Of a DNA stretch of 38,261 nucleotides, positions 1 through 8,400 are shown in pieces. Within the stretch, counting starts at the first letter, position 1; each line of letters begins with the position of its first letter. The stretch covers positions 1 to 38,261 of the forward strand of contig SUVO01000023.1 in the NCBI GenBank assembly GCA_015061955.1, read 5' to 3'. Source of the stretch: Verrucomicrobiaceae bacterium (GTDB lineage: Bacteria; Verrucomicrobiota; Verrucomicrobiia; Opitutales; Intestinicryptomonadaceae). The notes under the pieces are model-generated. The model searched no databases. It was not told the DNA's origin and was given only the letters and a program-made list of their open reading frames with translations. Made by a program: the position numbers and the translations under genes.

Positions 1-50
1 GAAGTTATTCAGCAAAAATAATACAAAGACAAAATATATTTACAAAATTT

Positions 51-82
51 AAGAGTAGTTTTTATACTACTCTTATTTTTTT
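51..82 (+). terminator. Rho-independent terminator of an upstream gene outside the window
   Basis: A perfect 9-bp stem (51-59 with 66-74) and a 6-base loop are followed by seven T at 76-82. It insulates the promoter at 104-132 from transcription entering from the left. The gene it serves lies outside the window. Confidence 0.85.
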
Positions 83-103
83 GTACTACTCGTTAAAAAA
101 AGC

Positions 104-132
104 TTGACAAAGATTATGGGGGGGGGTATTAC
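104..132 (+). promoter_or_regulatory. Near-consensus sigma70-type promoter with nine-G run in its spacer
   Basis: The -35 box is TTGACA at 104-109, followed by a 17-base spacer and TATTAC at 127-132. The last nine spacer bases (118-126) are all G, the only such run in this AT-rich window. The predicted transcript starts near 139 and gives a leader of about 20 bases containing an AAGGAG ribosome site (150-155). A homopolymer here could slip and alter -35/-10 spacing, as known for the poly-G in the Neisseria meningitidis porA promoter. The promoter call is direct; phase variation is inference. Confidence 0.75.
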
Positions 133-159
133 TTGCTTAGTGATTATCAAAGGAGTTTT

Positions 160-3100
160 ATGAAAATTTTGTTAGTACTTTTAAGCTTTTTGTTGACAAC
201 ATCGCTCTTTGCGGGGCAGGTTTTCTACGTTGTAGAAGGTGGTGCAGGTAAGAAAGATGGCATGTCGTGGGCGAATGCCTTTAGCGATGTTCAAACTGCG
301 ATTGATAAAGCATACGAAGTTGCAACAGCCGATAACCCAAGCGAAGTCTGGATAGCCAAAGGCACATATAAACATGGTTCTGAAATGACCATGAAAAATA
401 ACGTTGCTATCTTCGGTGGCTTTGCTGGAACTGAAACAAGCAAAGAGCAACGTGTAGTTGGCAATGAAACAATCCTTGATGGCGAAGGTAAGTATAGAGT
501 TTTCTATAATCCAAATATAACCAATAGTGCAAAATTAGATAATGTAACAATTCAGAATGGTAAAACTTCAGGTGATGGAGCAGGAATGTATAACTACTAC
601 GCCAGCCCAGAAATCACAAATTGCACGTTCAGTGACAACAGTGCAAGACGTGGCTGCGGGATGTATAATTCTGGAGGTAGTCCGAAGTTGACAAATTGCA
701 CGTTCAGTGGCAACACCGGCGGCGGGATGTATAATTCTCGCTCGAGTCCGACGTTGACAAATTGCACCTTTGTGAACAACAGTGTTTCTTTAGGCGGCGG
801 GATGTGTAATGAAGATTACTCGAGTCCCGTATTGACAAATTGCACCTTTGCAAGCAACAGTGCTGAATACGGCGGTGGGATGTATAATTGTTTTTCCTCG
901 AGTCCGACGTTGACAAATTGCACGTTCAGTGGCAACAGTGCTTCTTCTTGGGGCGGCGGGATGTTTAATGATTCCTCGAGTCCGGTGTTGACAAATTGCA
1001 CGTTCAGTGGCAACAGTGCTGAATACGGCGGCGGGATGTATAATGGTTTCTCGAGTCCGACGTTGACAAATTGCATATTATGGGGAAATACAGCGTCATC
1101 AAGTGGCAATGAAATCTATAATGGGTATTCAAATAATAATCCAACAATAGACACGTGTATAATACAGGGTGGATATAGTAGTTATGGCACTTATACAAAC
1201 ATCATAGAAACTGATCCAATGCTAATGCCACTTGGCAACTATGGTGGAAGTGTGTTTACGTGTTCTGTTGCGGAGGGTAGTTCTGCTATCGGTGCTGGTA
1301 AAGTTGTAGAAGGACTAACAACCGATGCTCGTGGCTATACACGTTCAACAACAGCACCAACAATTGGGGCTTATGAATATGGTGTAACACTCCAAAACGA
1401 ATCTTCAAGCATAACAGTATCATTCTTACCCGATATTAAACTTAAAGAAGGTGGAACATATACCTATAATACCAAGGCTGATAATTCGATTGAAAATACA
1501 ACTATTACATACAACTGGCAAGTAGATAAGCTTGATGGAAAAGGTTGGGTAAAAGCTGGCAGTACTAAAAATACTCTCAAGGTATCAGCCAAAGCAAATA
1601 TGGATGGTTGGAAGTATCGTTGCGAAGTTTCAAATGGTGTTGATACAGTAATGTCGAATGTGTCAACTTTAGATGTATTAACAAAGGCAAAAATCACAAC
1701 TCAGCCAACAGTTGATGCAGTCGCATCGGGTGGAACGTTAACCTTAACGGCAGGTGCAACAGGCGACAACTTAAAATATCAGTGGCAAGAGAAAGTCGGC
1801 AAAGAGTGGGTAAATATATCAGGGGAAACCTCAGAAACTCTCACTATTAGTGGATTAACTTCAGCCGACAACAACACTGAATATCGTTGTGTAGTTTCAA
1901 ACGATGGCTCTTCTGTTACAACAAAGTCAGTTAAAGTTCCAGTTGTCTCAAAGCCAACATATACTATTGATGAAAAGAAGCACGTTCCAGAGGTTGCTAT
2001 AATCGAGGGCAAGAAGAATAAGGCAACGTTTGCAATAAAAGCTACAAAGCCAAAGGGCGAAACAGGCACATACAAGTATCAGTGGTACAAGAATGGCGAG
2101 CCTATCGCAAAGGCAACAAAGGCAACGTACACAACAGATGTCTTAACCGAAGCCGACTTTGAAAAAGACCCAACCGACAATATCTATTACACCAAAGACA
2201 CGTATTATTGTGTAATCTCGGTAGATGTAAAAAAGACAATCGTAAACAAAGCTCAAACCGAAAACTTCAAAGTAATGAAGCTTGAGCCAGCCAAGATTTT
2301 GGTAAATCCAGTAGATGTTTTAGTTTCGGATAAAGAAGATGCAATCTTTACAGCAGAAGCTACAAAGACATCAGGAGTAAAGGCAGTGTATCAGTGGCAA
2401 GTTTGTGCGTTCGGCTCAGATCCTGAAAATCCAAAGAACTGGAAGAACTCATCAAAAGGTGCAACACTCACACTCAAGAAAGCAACAGTAAAGCTTTCGG
2501 GCAACTTGTATCGTTGCCAAGTGTATAACGACCTCAACAAAAAAGACCCCGATACTTCAACATACGCAAAGTTAGAAGTAGAAGGAGCACCAATAATCAA
2601 AACTCAACCAAAGGCAATTACAACATACGAAGGTGCATCGGCAAACTTGTCTGTATTAGCTCAAGGTTATAATTTGAAATATCAGTGGTATGTTTCGGAT
2701 TCAGGTAAAAAAGATACTTGGTCAGTCCTTGAGGGCGAAACATCTGCAACGCTTATATCAACAGCCGATTCAACAAAATTCTATCAGTGCAAAGTGTGGA
2801 GTAAAGATTCTCCAGATAAAGTTGTTGTTTCAAAGTCGGCAAAAACTACAGTCAAAGCTGGTGTACAAATAAATGGCTATACGGTATCGCAATATTCAAC
2901 TATTTTGGAAGATGTTGGTACCAACGAATTTGAGGTATACGAAGATTTTTCTTTAGAATTGCGTGTATATGCTACTGGTGATAAACCAAAATATCAGTGG
3001 TATTGTTCAGATGATGGCGAAACATTCACAGCTATTGCTGGAGCAACTAAAGATACATTGCTTGTTGATCCAGTATTTATGCAAGATAAAATTTATTATT

Positions 3101-3846
3101 GCGAAGTCTTTAATGGCACAACTAAACTAAATTATACCGATGGCACAAACGTAAAAACTAACGATATTTACTTGTATGTAAAACAGAGTATGTTGCCAAA
3201 GTCATTAGTGGGCTTGGGGGTGGCTGCTACTTATACTGAATACGAATCTGTAAGCACTTTTATGGTATTTCAAGATACTCGTTATTTCAGAATGACTGTA
3301 AGCTCGGCTCCGTATGTACCATTTGAAAAAACAATGTATTTGTATAACAGAATTTCTCCATTTGAAGCTGAAATATCGTTGTCGTTTATGGATATGTATA
3401 ATGGTCGAAAAACTTTGATGAATTTTAAAGGCTATTTATACTACGATGAGGAAATAAATGGTGTAGTTGCTATCTTGGTTGATGAAGGTAAAGACGTATT
3501 TTTGTCGTTTATTGTAGATAGATTTATTGCAAGCGAATATATGTGGCAGACTTTACCTTTAAATTCTGTAATAACTTTCCAAGGTATTGATAAATACTCT
3601 CAATCAATAAAAATTCTCTCACCTAAAGTATGTTTGTATACCGGACCAACGGGATCTTTTGAATGTTCTTACACTTATGTAAAGAAAAGTGGAACGTTAG
3701 GTATTATTACACTCATAACTAATAGCGATAAATGGGAATTGAACTTGTTGTACGATTCCCCCGAAGGTGGCGAGTATTTAGATTATCTAACACGTTTTAA
3801 CGAGGCAATTAATAGTGAATGTGGTACATTTACCATAAAACGTTAA
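160..3846 (+). CDS. Secreted giant surface protein: beta-helix head, six Ig-like modules, unrecognised C-terminal domain
   Basis: A 1228-residue protein. The ATG at 160 is preferred over a TTG at 133 because AAGGAG lies just upstream and the protein then begins with a clean signal peptide (MKILLVLLSFLLTTSLFA). Residues ~20-420 resemble right-handed parallel beta-helix proteins, with repeats of the type LTNCTFSGNSA..GGGMYN. Residues ~425-1005 hold six Ig-like modules, each marked by a (Y)QW and a Y(R/Y/Q)C motif. Residues ~1010-1228 form a beta-rich domain I do not recognise, shared with the protein at 13166-17398. No LPXTG motif, autotransporter barrel or other known anchor was seen. It is probably an exported adhesin or glycan-binding protein; the ligand is unknown. 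It stands alone, flanked by terminators on both sides. Confidence 0.85.
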   Translation: MKILLVLLSFLLTTSLFAGQVFYVVEGGAGKKDGMSWANAFSDVQTAIDKAYEVATADNPSEVWIAKGTYKHGSEMTMKNNVAIFGGFAGTETSKEQRVVGNETILDGEGKYRVFYNPNITNSAKLDNVTIQNGKTSGDGAGMYNYYASPEITNCTFSDNSARRGCGMYNSGGSPKLTNCTFSGNTGGGMYNSRSSPTLTNCTFVNNSVSLGGGMCNEDYSSPVLTNCTFASNSAEYGGGMYNCFSSSPTLTNCTFSGNSASSWGGGMFNDSSSPVLTNCTFSGNSAEYGGGMYNGFSSPTLTNCILWGNTASSSGNEIYNGYSNNNPTIDTCIIQGGYSSYGTYTNIIETDPMLMPLGNYGGSVFTCSVAEGSSAIGAGKVVEGLTTDARGYTRSTTAPTIGAYEYGVTLQNESSSITVSFLPDIKLKEGGTYTYNTKADNSIENTTITYNWQVDKLDGKGWVKAGSTKNTLKVSAKANMDGWKYRCEVSNGVDTVMSNVSTLDVLTKAKITTQPTVDAVASGGTLTLTAGATGDNLKYQWQEKVGKEWVNISGETSETLTISGLTSADNNTEYRCVVSNDGSSVTTKSVKVPVVSKPTYTIDEKKHVPEVAIIEGKKNKATFAIKATKPKGETGTYKYQWYKNGEPIAKATKATYTTDVLTEADFEKDPTDNIYYTKDTYYCVISVDVKKTIVNKAQTENFKVMKLEPAKILVNPVDVLVSDKEDAIFTAEATKTSGVKAVYQWQVCAFGSDPENPKNWKNSSKGATLTLKKATVKLSGNLYRCQVYNDLNKKDPDTSTYAKLEVEGAPIIKTQPKAITTYEGASANLSVLAQGYNLKYQWYVSDSGKKDTWSVLEGETSATLISTADSTKFYQCKVWSKDSPDKVVVSKSAKTTVKAGVQINGYTVSQYSTILEDVGTNEFEVYEDFSLELRVYATGDKPKYQWYCSDDGETFTAIAGATKDTLLVDPVFMQDKIYYCEVFNGTTKLNYTDGTNVKTNDIYLYVKQSMLPKSLVGLGVAATYTEYESVSTFMVFQDTRYFRMTVSSAPYVPFEKTMYLYNRISPFEAEISLSFMDMYNGRKTLMNFKGYLYYDEEINGVVAILVDEGKDVFLSFIVDRFIASEYMWQTLPLNSVITFQGIDKYSQSIKILSPKVCLYTGPTGSFECSYTYVKKSGTLGIITLITNSDKWELNLLYDSPEGGEYLDYLTRFNEAINSECGTFTIKR
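613..1080 (+). repeat. In-frame tandem DNA repeats coding for beta-helix coils
   Basis: Seven copies of a unit beginning at or near TTGACAAATTGCAC start at 613, 688, 754, 832, 910, 988 and 1063. The unit lengths are 75, 66, 78, 78, 78 and 75 bases, all multiples of three. Several copies are nearly identical at the DNA level, including the GGCGGCGGGATGTATAAT and TCGAGTCCGACG segments, which are more G+C-rich than the rest of the gene. This suggests recent duplication, and recombination could add or remove whole coils without breaking the frame. Confidence 0.85.
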
Positions 3847-3875
3847 ATTTAATAAAAACATTCACGAGCATAAAA

Positions 3876-3907
3876 AAAGATGACATCGTAAACCGATGTC
3901 ATCTTTT
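3876..3907. terminator. Bidirectional terminator between convergent genes
   Basis: A perfect 13-bp stem (3876-3888 with 3894-3906) with a 5-base loop has an A-run before it and a T-run after it. It can end both the surface-protein gene from the left and the lysine-rich gene from the right. Confidence 0.9.
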
Positions 3908-3986
3908 GTTTGAACAAACTTATCTTTATAAGTTTATGTTTTATCTTTTTTGAATAGTTTTATTTTATTGCTCTTGAATAAAAATT

Positions 3987-4469
3987 TTATTCTATGTCTA
4001 CGTGCGCTTCTAAGTTCTGAACATCAACTACAACTTTGTTTGCCAATTCTGTTGCTTGTTCATCACTATAGCCTCTTGCGAGCAATTCACTATAGAAAAA
4101 GTTTATCAAAAGCTCTTCTATTGCTTCAGTGCTATTGAGTTGTCCAAAAATTTCATCAAGAACTTTTTTGTTGTCTATCTTGCACTTGCAATCTTTCTTT
4201 CCGCAACATTTTTTATTCGGATTTGCTTTGCAAGTTTTCTTTCCACCACAAGCACATTCTTTCTTAGCTGGAGCTTTTGAAGTAACAGTTTTAGTTTGTG
4301 CTTTTACTGGAGCCTTCTTTGCAATAGGAGCTTTCTTTGCTACTGCTTTTTTAGCAACAGGAGCTTTTTTAACAGGTTCTTTTTTTGATACAGCTTTTTT
4401 TGTTGGAGCTGTTTTCTTTACAGGTTTTGAACCTTTACTTACTGATTTTTTTACTGGTGCTTTTTTCAT
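3987..4469 (-). CDS. Lysine/alanine-rich histone-H1-like protein with cysteine cluster
   Basis: A 160-residue protein in three parts. Residues 1-70 are a Lys/Ala/Pro/Val-rich basic tail of repeated KKAP/AKKA units resembling histone H1 tails. Residues 72-96 contain seven cysteines (72, 74, 80, 88, 89, 94, 96) among lysines and glycines, which could bind zinc or another metal. Residues ~100-160 are acidic and predicted helical, with no Cys. The tail suggests nucleic-acid binding, as in other lysine-rich bacterial H1-like proteins. The cysteine cluster and C-terminal domain I do not recognise. It is a monocistronic gene ending at the shared terminator, with no clear Shine-Dalgarno site. The long opposite-strand reading frames here are compositional shadows of the lysine repeats. 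Confidence 0.75.
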   Translation of the reverse strand: MKKAPVKKSVSKGSKPVKKTAPTKKAVSKKEPVKKAPVAKKAVAKKAPIAKKAPVKAQTKTVTSKAPAKKECACGGKKTCKANPNKKCCGKKDCKCKIDNKKVLDEIFGQLNSTEAIEELLINFFYSELLARGYSDEQATELANKVVVDVQNLEAHVDIE

Positions 4470-4630
4470 AATGTTATTTTATTAAATTGTATTTTTTTTG
4501 TAAATGCAAGTATATTTTTAAGTTATGTTTATTTTATGATATGTTTTTGTTGCAATATAAAAGTATTTATGTTTCATTTTATACGGTAATTATGTCTAAT
4601 TTGTTTGTATATATTTAGGTTGATTTTTTT

Positions 4631-4636
4631 TATAAT
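4631..4636 (+). promoter_or_regulatory. Possible -10 box of the aminotransferase-kds operon
   Basis: TATAAT lies 26 bases before the start codon of the aminotransferase gene, in a very AT-rich gap. No good -35 box is at normal spacing (TTGTAT at 4605-4610 would need a 20-base spacer), so this is only a candidate. Confidence 0.3.
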
Positions 4637-4662
4637 ATGTTATCTAATTTAAGCCGATTTTT

Positions 4663-5793
4663 ATGAATGTTCCCCTTTTAGATTTAAAGACGCAATATAA
4701 ACCTTTGCGTGAAGAAACAAGAAAACTTGTCGACGATATTCTCGATAGCCAATACTTTATCGGTGGTCCATATGTCGCTAAATTAGAGGAAGAAGTTGCT
4801 AAGTATTCCGAAACAAAAGCCGCTATCGGTATATCGAGTGGTACCGATGCACTGTTGGCATCGTTAATGGCAATAGGTATATCGCCATCTCCTTTAGATA
4901 GAAGCGAACCTGCCGAAGTTATTTTACCTACATATACTTTTTTTGCTACTGCAGGTTGTGTATGGCGTGCAGGAGCAAAACCAGTTTTTGTAGATATAGA
5001 CAAAGATACTTACAATATTGATGTCGATGCAATCGAAGCTAAAATTACTCCACGCACAAAAGCTATTATGCCTGTTCACTTATATGGACAATGTGCAAAT
5101 ATGGAAAAAATTCGCGAAATTGCCGATAAGTATAATTTAGCTATTATTGAAGACGGTGCTCAGGCAATTGGTGCTCGTAGAAATGGCAAGAGGGTTGGTA
5201 ATTTTGGCGATTGTGCTTGTTTGAGTTTCTTCCCATCTAAAAATCTTGGTGGTTTAGGCGATGGAGGTATGGTTGTTACAAATAATCTCGAACTTGCCGA
5301 TAAAATTCGTCAGATGCGTAATCATGGTATGGAGCCAAAATATTATCATAAGTTTGTGGGTGGTAATTTCCGTTTAGATGCAATTCAAGCTGCAGGTTTG
5401 TTGGTAAAGCTTCCACATCTCGATAAATGGGGGCAAATGCGCAGAAGCAACGCATCGCAATATAATGAAGCTTTTGCAGGTATTGATAAAATAAAAACTC
5501 CATTTATAGAATCGCAAAATTATTCAATTTATAATCAGTACATTATATCGGTTGAAAATCGCGATGAAGTAATGAATTACTTGCGTTCAAAAAATATCGG
5601 TTGCGAAATTTATTATCCGGTACCATTGCACATGCAAGAATGTTTTGCAGGTCTTGGTTATAAAATGGGCGATTTCCCAAATGCCGAATATGCAGCTACA
5701 CACACAATAGCTTTGCCAATATATCCAGAATTAACAAGTGAACAAATTTCTTATGTAGCGTCTTCTGTAAAAGAGGCTGTTGCAAAATTTTAA
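4663..5793 (+). CDS. DegT/DnrJ/EryC1/StrS-family PLP sugar aminotransferase
   Basis: A 376-residue protein of normal length for this fold-type I PLP family, which transfers an amino group from glutamate to a keto-sugar nucleotide. Visible marks: SSGTDAL (58-64) for cofactor phosphate contact, the EDGAQAIGA segment with the pyridine-nitrogen aspartate at 164, and FFPSKNLGGLGDGG with the Schiff-base lysine at 193. The arrangement resembles WbpE/FdtB-type enzymes. The exact substrate cannot be read from sequence. It is the first gene of a tight operon with kdsB and kdsD (3-base gap to kdsB), so an amino sugar for LPS core or surface glycan is the most likely product. Confidence 0.9.
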   Translation: MNVPLLDLKTQYKPLREETRKLVDDILDSQYFIGGPYVAKLEEEVAKYSETKAAIGISSGTDALLASLMAIGISPSPLDRSEPAEVILPTYTFFATAGCVWRAGAKPVFVDIDKDTYNIDVDAIEAKITPRTKAIMPVHLYGQCANMEKIREIADKYNLAIIEDGAQAIGARRNGKRVGNFGDCACLSFFPSKNLGGLGDGGMVVTNNLELADKIRQMRNHGMEPKYYHKFVGGNFRLDAIQAAGLLVKLPHLDKWGQMRRSNASQYNEAFAGIDKIKTPFIESQNYSIYNQYIISVENRDEVMNYLRSKNIGCEIYYPVPLHMQECFAGLGYKMGDFPNAEYAATHTIALPIYPELTSEQISYVASSVKEAVAKF

Positions 5794-5796
5794 AGT

Positions 5797-6861
5797 ATGG
5801 TTAAAATAGTTTTAACAATATTAGAAGTTGGTATTATTATTGTACCCTTGTCTATAGGATTGTATTTCCTATTCCGAACAGGCGTTTCGTACAACGAAAG
5901 CTTCGATAATTCAAAATTGCGTTTTTGGGGAATATCTCGAAAAAGCTATATTCTTTTGTTTCGTGCGTTGGGGGTTTTTTGTTTGGGTGTGGCAATGTTC
6001 GCATTGTACAATAATTACTTTGCTCCAGACGAAAATGTTGAGTCGGAAATAAAAGATTTTTGGAAAGATGTTGACTCTACTCAAGAAAAAGGGATTTTAA
6101 CAGGCGCTATGCTTTTAGGTGCAGCTATTGCTATTCCAACAAGAATGGGTTCTACACGTTTTCCTGGGAAACCTTTGGCAATGTTAGGTGGCAAAACGGT
6201 TTTACAACGCGTGTACGAACGTTGCTTAGAAAGTAAGCTTTCGCAAAAAGCAGTCATATTGACCGATAGTCCAGAAATTATCGACTACGCTAAAACCATA
6301 AATGCACCTGCTATTATGACTTCGCCAACGTGCAATTCGGGTACAGAGCGTATAATAGAAGCTTTCGATGAAATTGGTGCTGAGTTTGTAGTAAATGTTC
6401 AGGGCGATGAGCCTTTTATATCGCCAGTGCTTATCGATGGACTTATCGAAATGCGTAAGCAAACTAATTGCGATTTAGTAACAGCAGCGTCGAAAATAGA
6501 AGATGTAGAGGCTTTGACAAACGAAAACGTTGTCAAGGTTTTGCGTGCTGATGATGGTAAGGCTATATATTTCAGTAGAGCAGCTATACCTCATATCAGA
6601 GGCGAAGCTAATTGCGAAAAATGGCTTGAACGTACTTCGTATTGGCGACATATCGGCATATATGGATACTCTAAAAATGCGCTTGAAAAATACGCAAGCT
6701 TTGGTCCATGTACTCTTGAAAAATGTGAGATGCTTGAGCAACTTCGTTTTATCTCTAATGGTATGAATTTTGAAGTAGTTTCAACAGAGTACGAATCAAT
6801 TGGTATTGATACTCCTGCAGATTTAGCTGCGGCAGAAGAATTTTTAAAAAAACAATCGTAA
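5797..6861 (+). CDS. kdsB: CMP-Kdo synthetase (KdsB) with N-terminal membrane extension
   Basis: A 354-residue protein. Residues ~108-354 are a full 3-deoxy-manno-octulosonate cytidylyltransferase, which activates Kdo with CTP for lipid A: IPTRMGSTRFPGKPL at the nucleotide site, NVQGDEPFI, FSRAAIPHIR and the ECMLEQLR-like segment (here KCEMLEQLR). The usual enzyme is about 250 residues and starts at this point. Here about 105 extra residues precede it in frame, with two hydrophobic membrane segments (~4-27 and ~51-74) and an acidic linker. An internal ATG at 6109 (residue 105) could start a normal-length soluble enzyme but has no close ribosome site. The stop overlaps the start of kdsD by one base (TAATG). 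The membrane extension may be a fused small membrane protein. Confidence 0.88.
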   Translation: MVKIVLTILEVGIIIVPLSIGLYFLFRTGVSYNESFDNSKLRFWGISRKSYILLFRALGVFCLGVAMFALYNNYFAPDENVESEIKDFWKDVDSTQEKGILTGAMLLGAAIAIPTRMGSTRFPGKPLAMLGGKTVLQRVYERCLESKLSQKAVILTDSPEIIDYAKTINAPAIMTSPTCNSGTERIIEAFDEIGAEFVVNVQGDEPFISPVLIDGLIEMRKQTNCDLVTAASKIEDVEALTNENVVKVLRADDGKAIYFSRAAIPHIRGEANCEKWLERTSYWRHIGIYGYSKNALEKYASFGPCTLEKCEMLEQLRFISNGMNFEVVSTEYESIGIDTPADLAAAEEFLKKQS

Positions 6862-7829
6862 TGAATGATTCAGAATTAATTTCAATAGGTGCCGATGTTC
6901 TCAAGTGCGAGGCAAATTCAATATTGTCGGCTGTAAAAGTGCTTGATGAAAATTTTGCAAAGGCTGTGAATGCTATTTTAAATCATAAGGGTAAACTTAT
7001 GGTTTGTGGTGTTGGTAAATCGGGCTTGGTTGGGCAAAAAATTGCAGCAACACTTTCAAGTACTGGTACTCCAGCTGTATTTATGCACGCCTGCGATGCT
7101 GTTCATGGTGATTTAGGTGTGTATGAAGCAGGTGATCCTACTTTGTTGATATCGAATAGTGGTGCTACTGTTGAATGTTTGCGATTGATGCCAATTCTCA
7201 AAAAATTCAATTCAACTATTATTGCTTTGATTGGTAATTTAGATTCTCCAATGGGGCGTGAATGCGATATAATTTTGAACGCGTCGTCGAATGGAGAAGC
7301 TGATCCGATAGGCATAGTTCCTACAAATTCTACAACTCTTGCATTGGCAATGGGCGATGCTCTTGCATGTGCGTTGATGAAAGCTCGTGGTTTTACAAAA
7401 GAAGATTTTGCACGTTTTCATCCAGCAGGTCAGTTGGGCAGAAATTTATTGCTTAAAGTTGGCGATGTAATGCACAAATTAGAGCATTGTGCGTTGGTTT
7501 CTGAAAATGATTCTGCTCGCGATGTAGTGATTGCTATGACCGAAAGACCTTTAGGTGCGGCAGGTATTGTTGATGCAGATAATAAGATTTTAGGTTTGGT
7601 AACCGATGGCGATATTAGAAGAATGTTGCGCAATGTATCGAATATCGATAGCGTAAAATGTGCCGATATAATGACAAAATCTCCAATTTGTATAAATAGT
7701 GATGCATCGCTTTCTGATGCAGTAAAACTAATGGAAGAACGTAAGTCGAAGTTGTCGGTATTACCAGTTGTAGACGATGGAATTTTGAAAGGTATAATTC
7801 GTTTACACGATATTTATCAACCACAGTAA
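6861..7829 (+). CDS. kdsD: Arabinose-5-phosphate isomerase, KpsF/GutQ family (SIS + two CBS)
   Basis: A 322-residue protein of typical length. It interconverts ribulose-5-phosphate and arabinose-5-phosphate, the first step to Kdo. The SIS domain (~1-195) has VCGVGKSGLVGQKIAATLSS, the ISNSGAT phosphosugar loop and the FHPAGQLGRNL segment with the conserved His. Two CBS domains follow (~205-260 and ~270-322, the latter with IMTKSPICI and a closing LHDIYQP). It is translationally coupled to kdsB by a one-base overlap. kdsA and kdsC, the steps between, are not in the window. Confidence 0.93.
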   Translation: MNDSELISIGADVLKCEANSILSAVKVLDENFAKAVNAILNHKGKLMVCGVGKSGLVGQKIAATLSSTGTPAVFMHACDAVHGDLGVYEAGDPTLLISNSGATVECLRLMPILKKFNSTIIALIGNLDSPMGRECDIILNASSNGEADPIGIVPTNSTTLALAMGDALACALMKARGFTKEDFARFHPAGQLGRNLLLKVGDVMHKLEHCALVSENDSARDVVIAMTERPLGAAGIVDADNKILGLVTDGDIRRMLRNVSNIDSVKCADIMTKSPICINSDASLSDAVKLMEERKSKLSVLPVVDDGILKGIIRLHDIYQPQ

Positions 7830-7830
7830 A

Positions 7831-8400
7831 ATGAAAGTATTAGAATCGTTAGCTTTCTTTGCACGTTATGTTCGTAATCCATCTTCGGTTGGTGCGATTT
7901 GTCCGAGTTCGCGTTTTTTGGCGCGTAAAATGGTTGCACCATTGAAGCATATTGTTGAAGAAGATAGCGTAGTTGTTGAGTTAGGTTCTGGTACTGGGGC
8001 TGTAACAAAGTATATATTGTCCGATCTTGGCATAACGCCTGATAAATTGTTTTGCATTGAATTCGATAAAACATCGGTAGATGTTTTATCGGAGAAATTC
8101 CCACAAGTAAATATTGCTAACGATAGCGCAGAAAATATGATAAATATTTTAGGTGGAGAGTTGAAAAATTTGAAATGCGTTGTGTCTTGTTTGCCCATAT
8201 TATCACTTCCCGAAGATTGTGGAGCTCGTATAATTGAGTGTGTAGAAAAAGCCTTGCCCGAGGGAGGAATGTTTGTTCAGTTTACCTACAACTTAGCAAA
8301 TTCAAGTGTGGGGAAATTTATGAAAGAGCTAAAACACGTTAAAACATCGTATACGATGCTCAATATACCTCCAGCTCGAATAGATTTTTACGTTAAATAG
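7831..8400 (+). CDS. SAM-dependent methyltransferase, phospholipid N-methyltransferase (PmtA)-like
   Basis: A 189-residue class I methyltransferase. The SAM-binding motif I is VVELGSGTGAVTKYIL near residues 48-63, followed by an acidic loop (CIEFDKTS) and the VVSCLPILSLP segment, which resembles PmtA-type phosphatidylethanolamine methyltransferases and related KsgA-like proteins. The N-terminal FFARYVRNPSSVGAICPSS is also typical of that group. It starts one base after the kdsD stop, so it is the last gene of the operon, consistent with an envelope lipid substrate; this is inference. Its 3' end overlaps the convergent minus-strand gene by 8 bases, with no terminator visible between them. Confidence 0.78.
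   Translation: MKVLESLAFFARYVRNPSSVGAICPSSRFLARKMVAPLKHIVEEDSVVVELGSGTGAVTKYILSDLGITPDKLFCIEFDKTSVDVLSEKFPQVNIANDSAENMINILGGELKNLKCVVSCLPILSLPEDCGARIIECVEKALPEGGMFVQFTYNLANSSVGKFMKELKHVKTSYTMLNIPPARIDFYVK

Noticed and set aside
133-159. Upstream TTG start for the first surface protein
   Set aside because: It would place the start on top of the promoter -10 and bury the signal peptide; the ATG at 160 has an AAGGAG site.
613-1080. CRISPR array
   Set aside because: The repeats are translated in frame as beta-helix coils, with no constant repeat separated by unrelated spacers.
4129-4485. Phe/Ala-rich reading frame opposite the lysine-rich gene
   Set aside because: It is the complement of repeated AAA/GCA-type lysine and alanine codons.
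4663-6861. 8-amino-Kdo (Kdo8N) synthesis by a KdnA-like aminotransferase next to kdsB
   Set aside because: The aminotransferase has the FFPSKNLGG active-site segment of WbpE/FdtB-type enzymes, unlike the KdnA version as I recall it, and no KdnB-like dehydrogenase is nearby.
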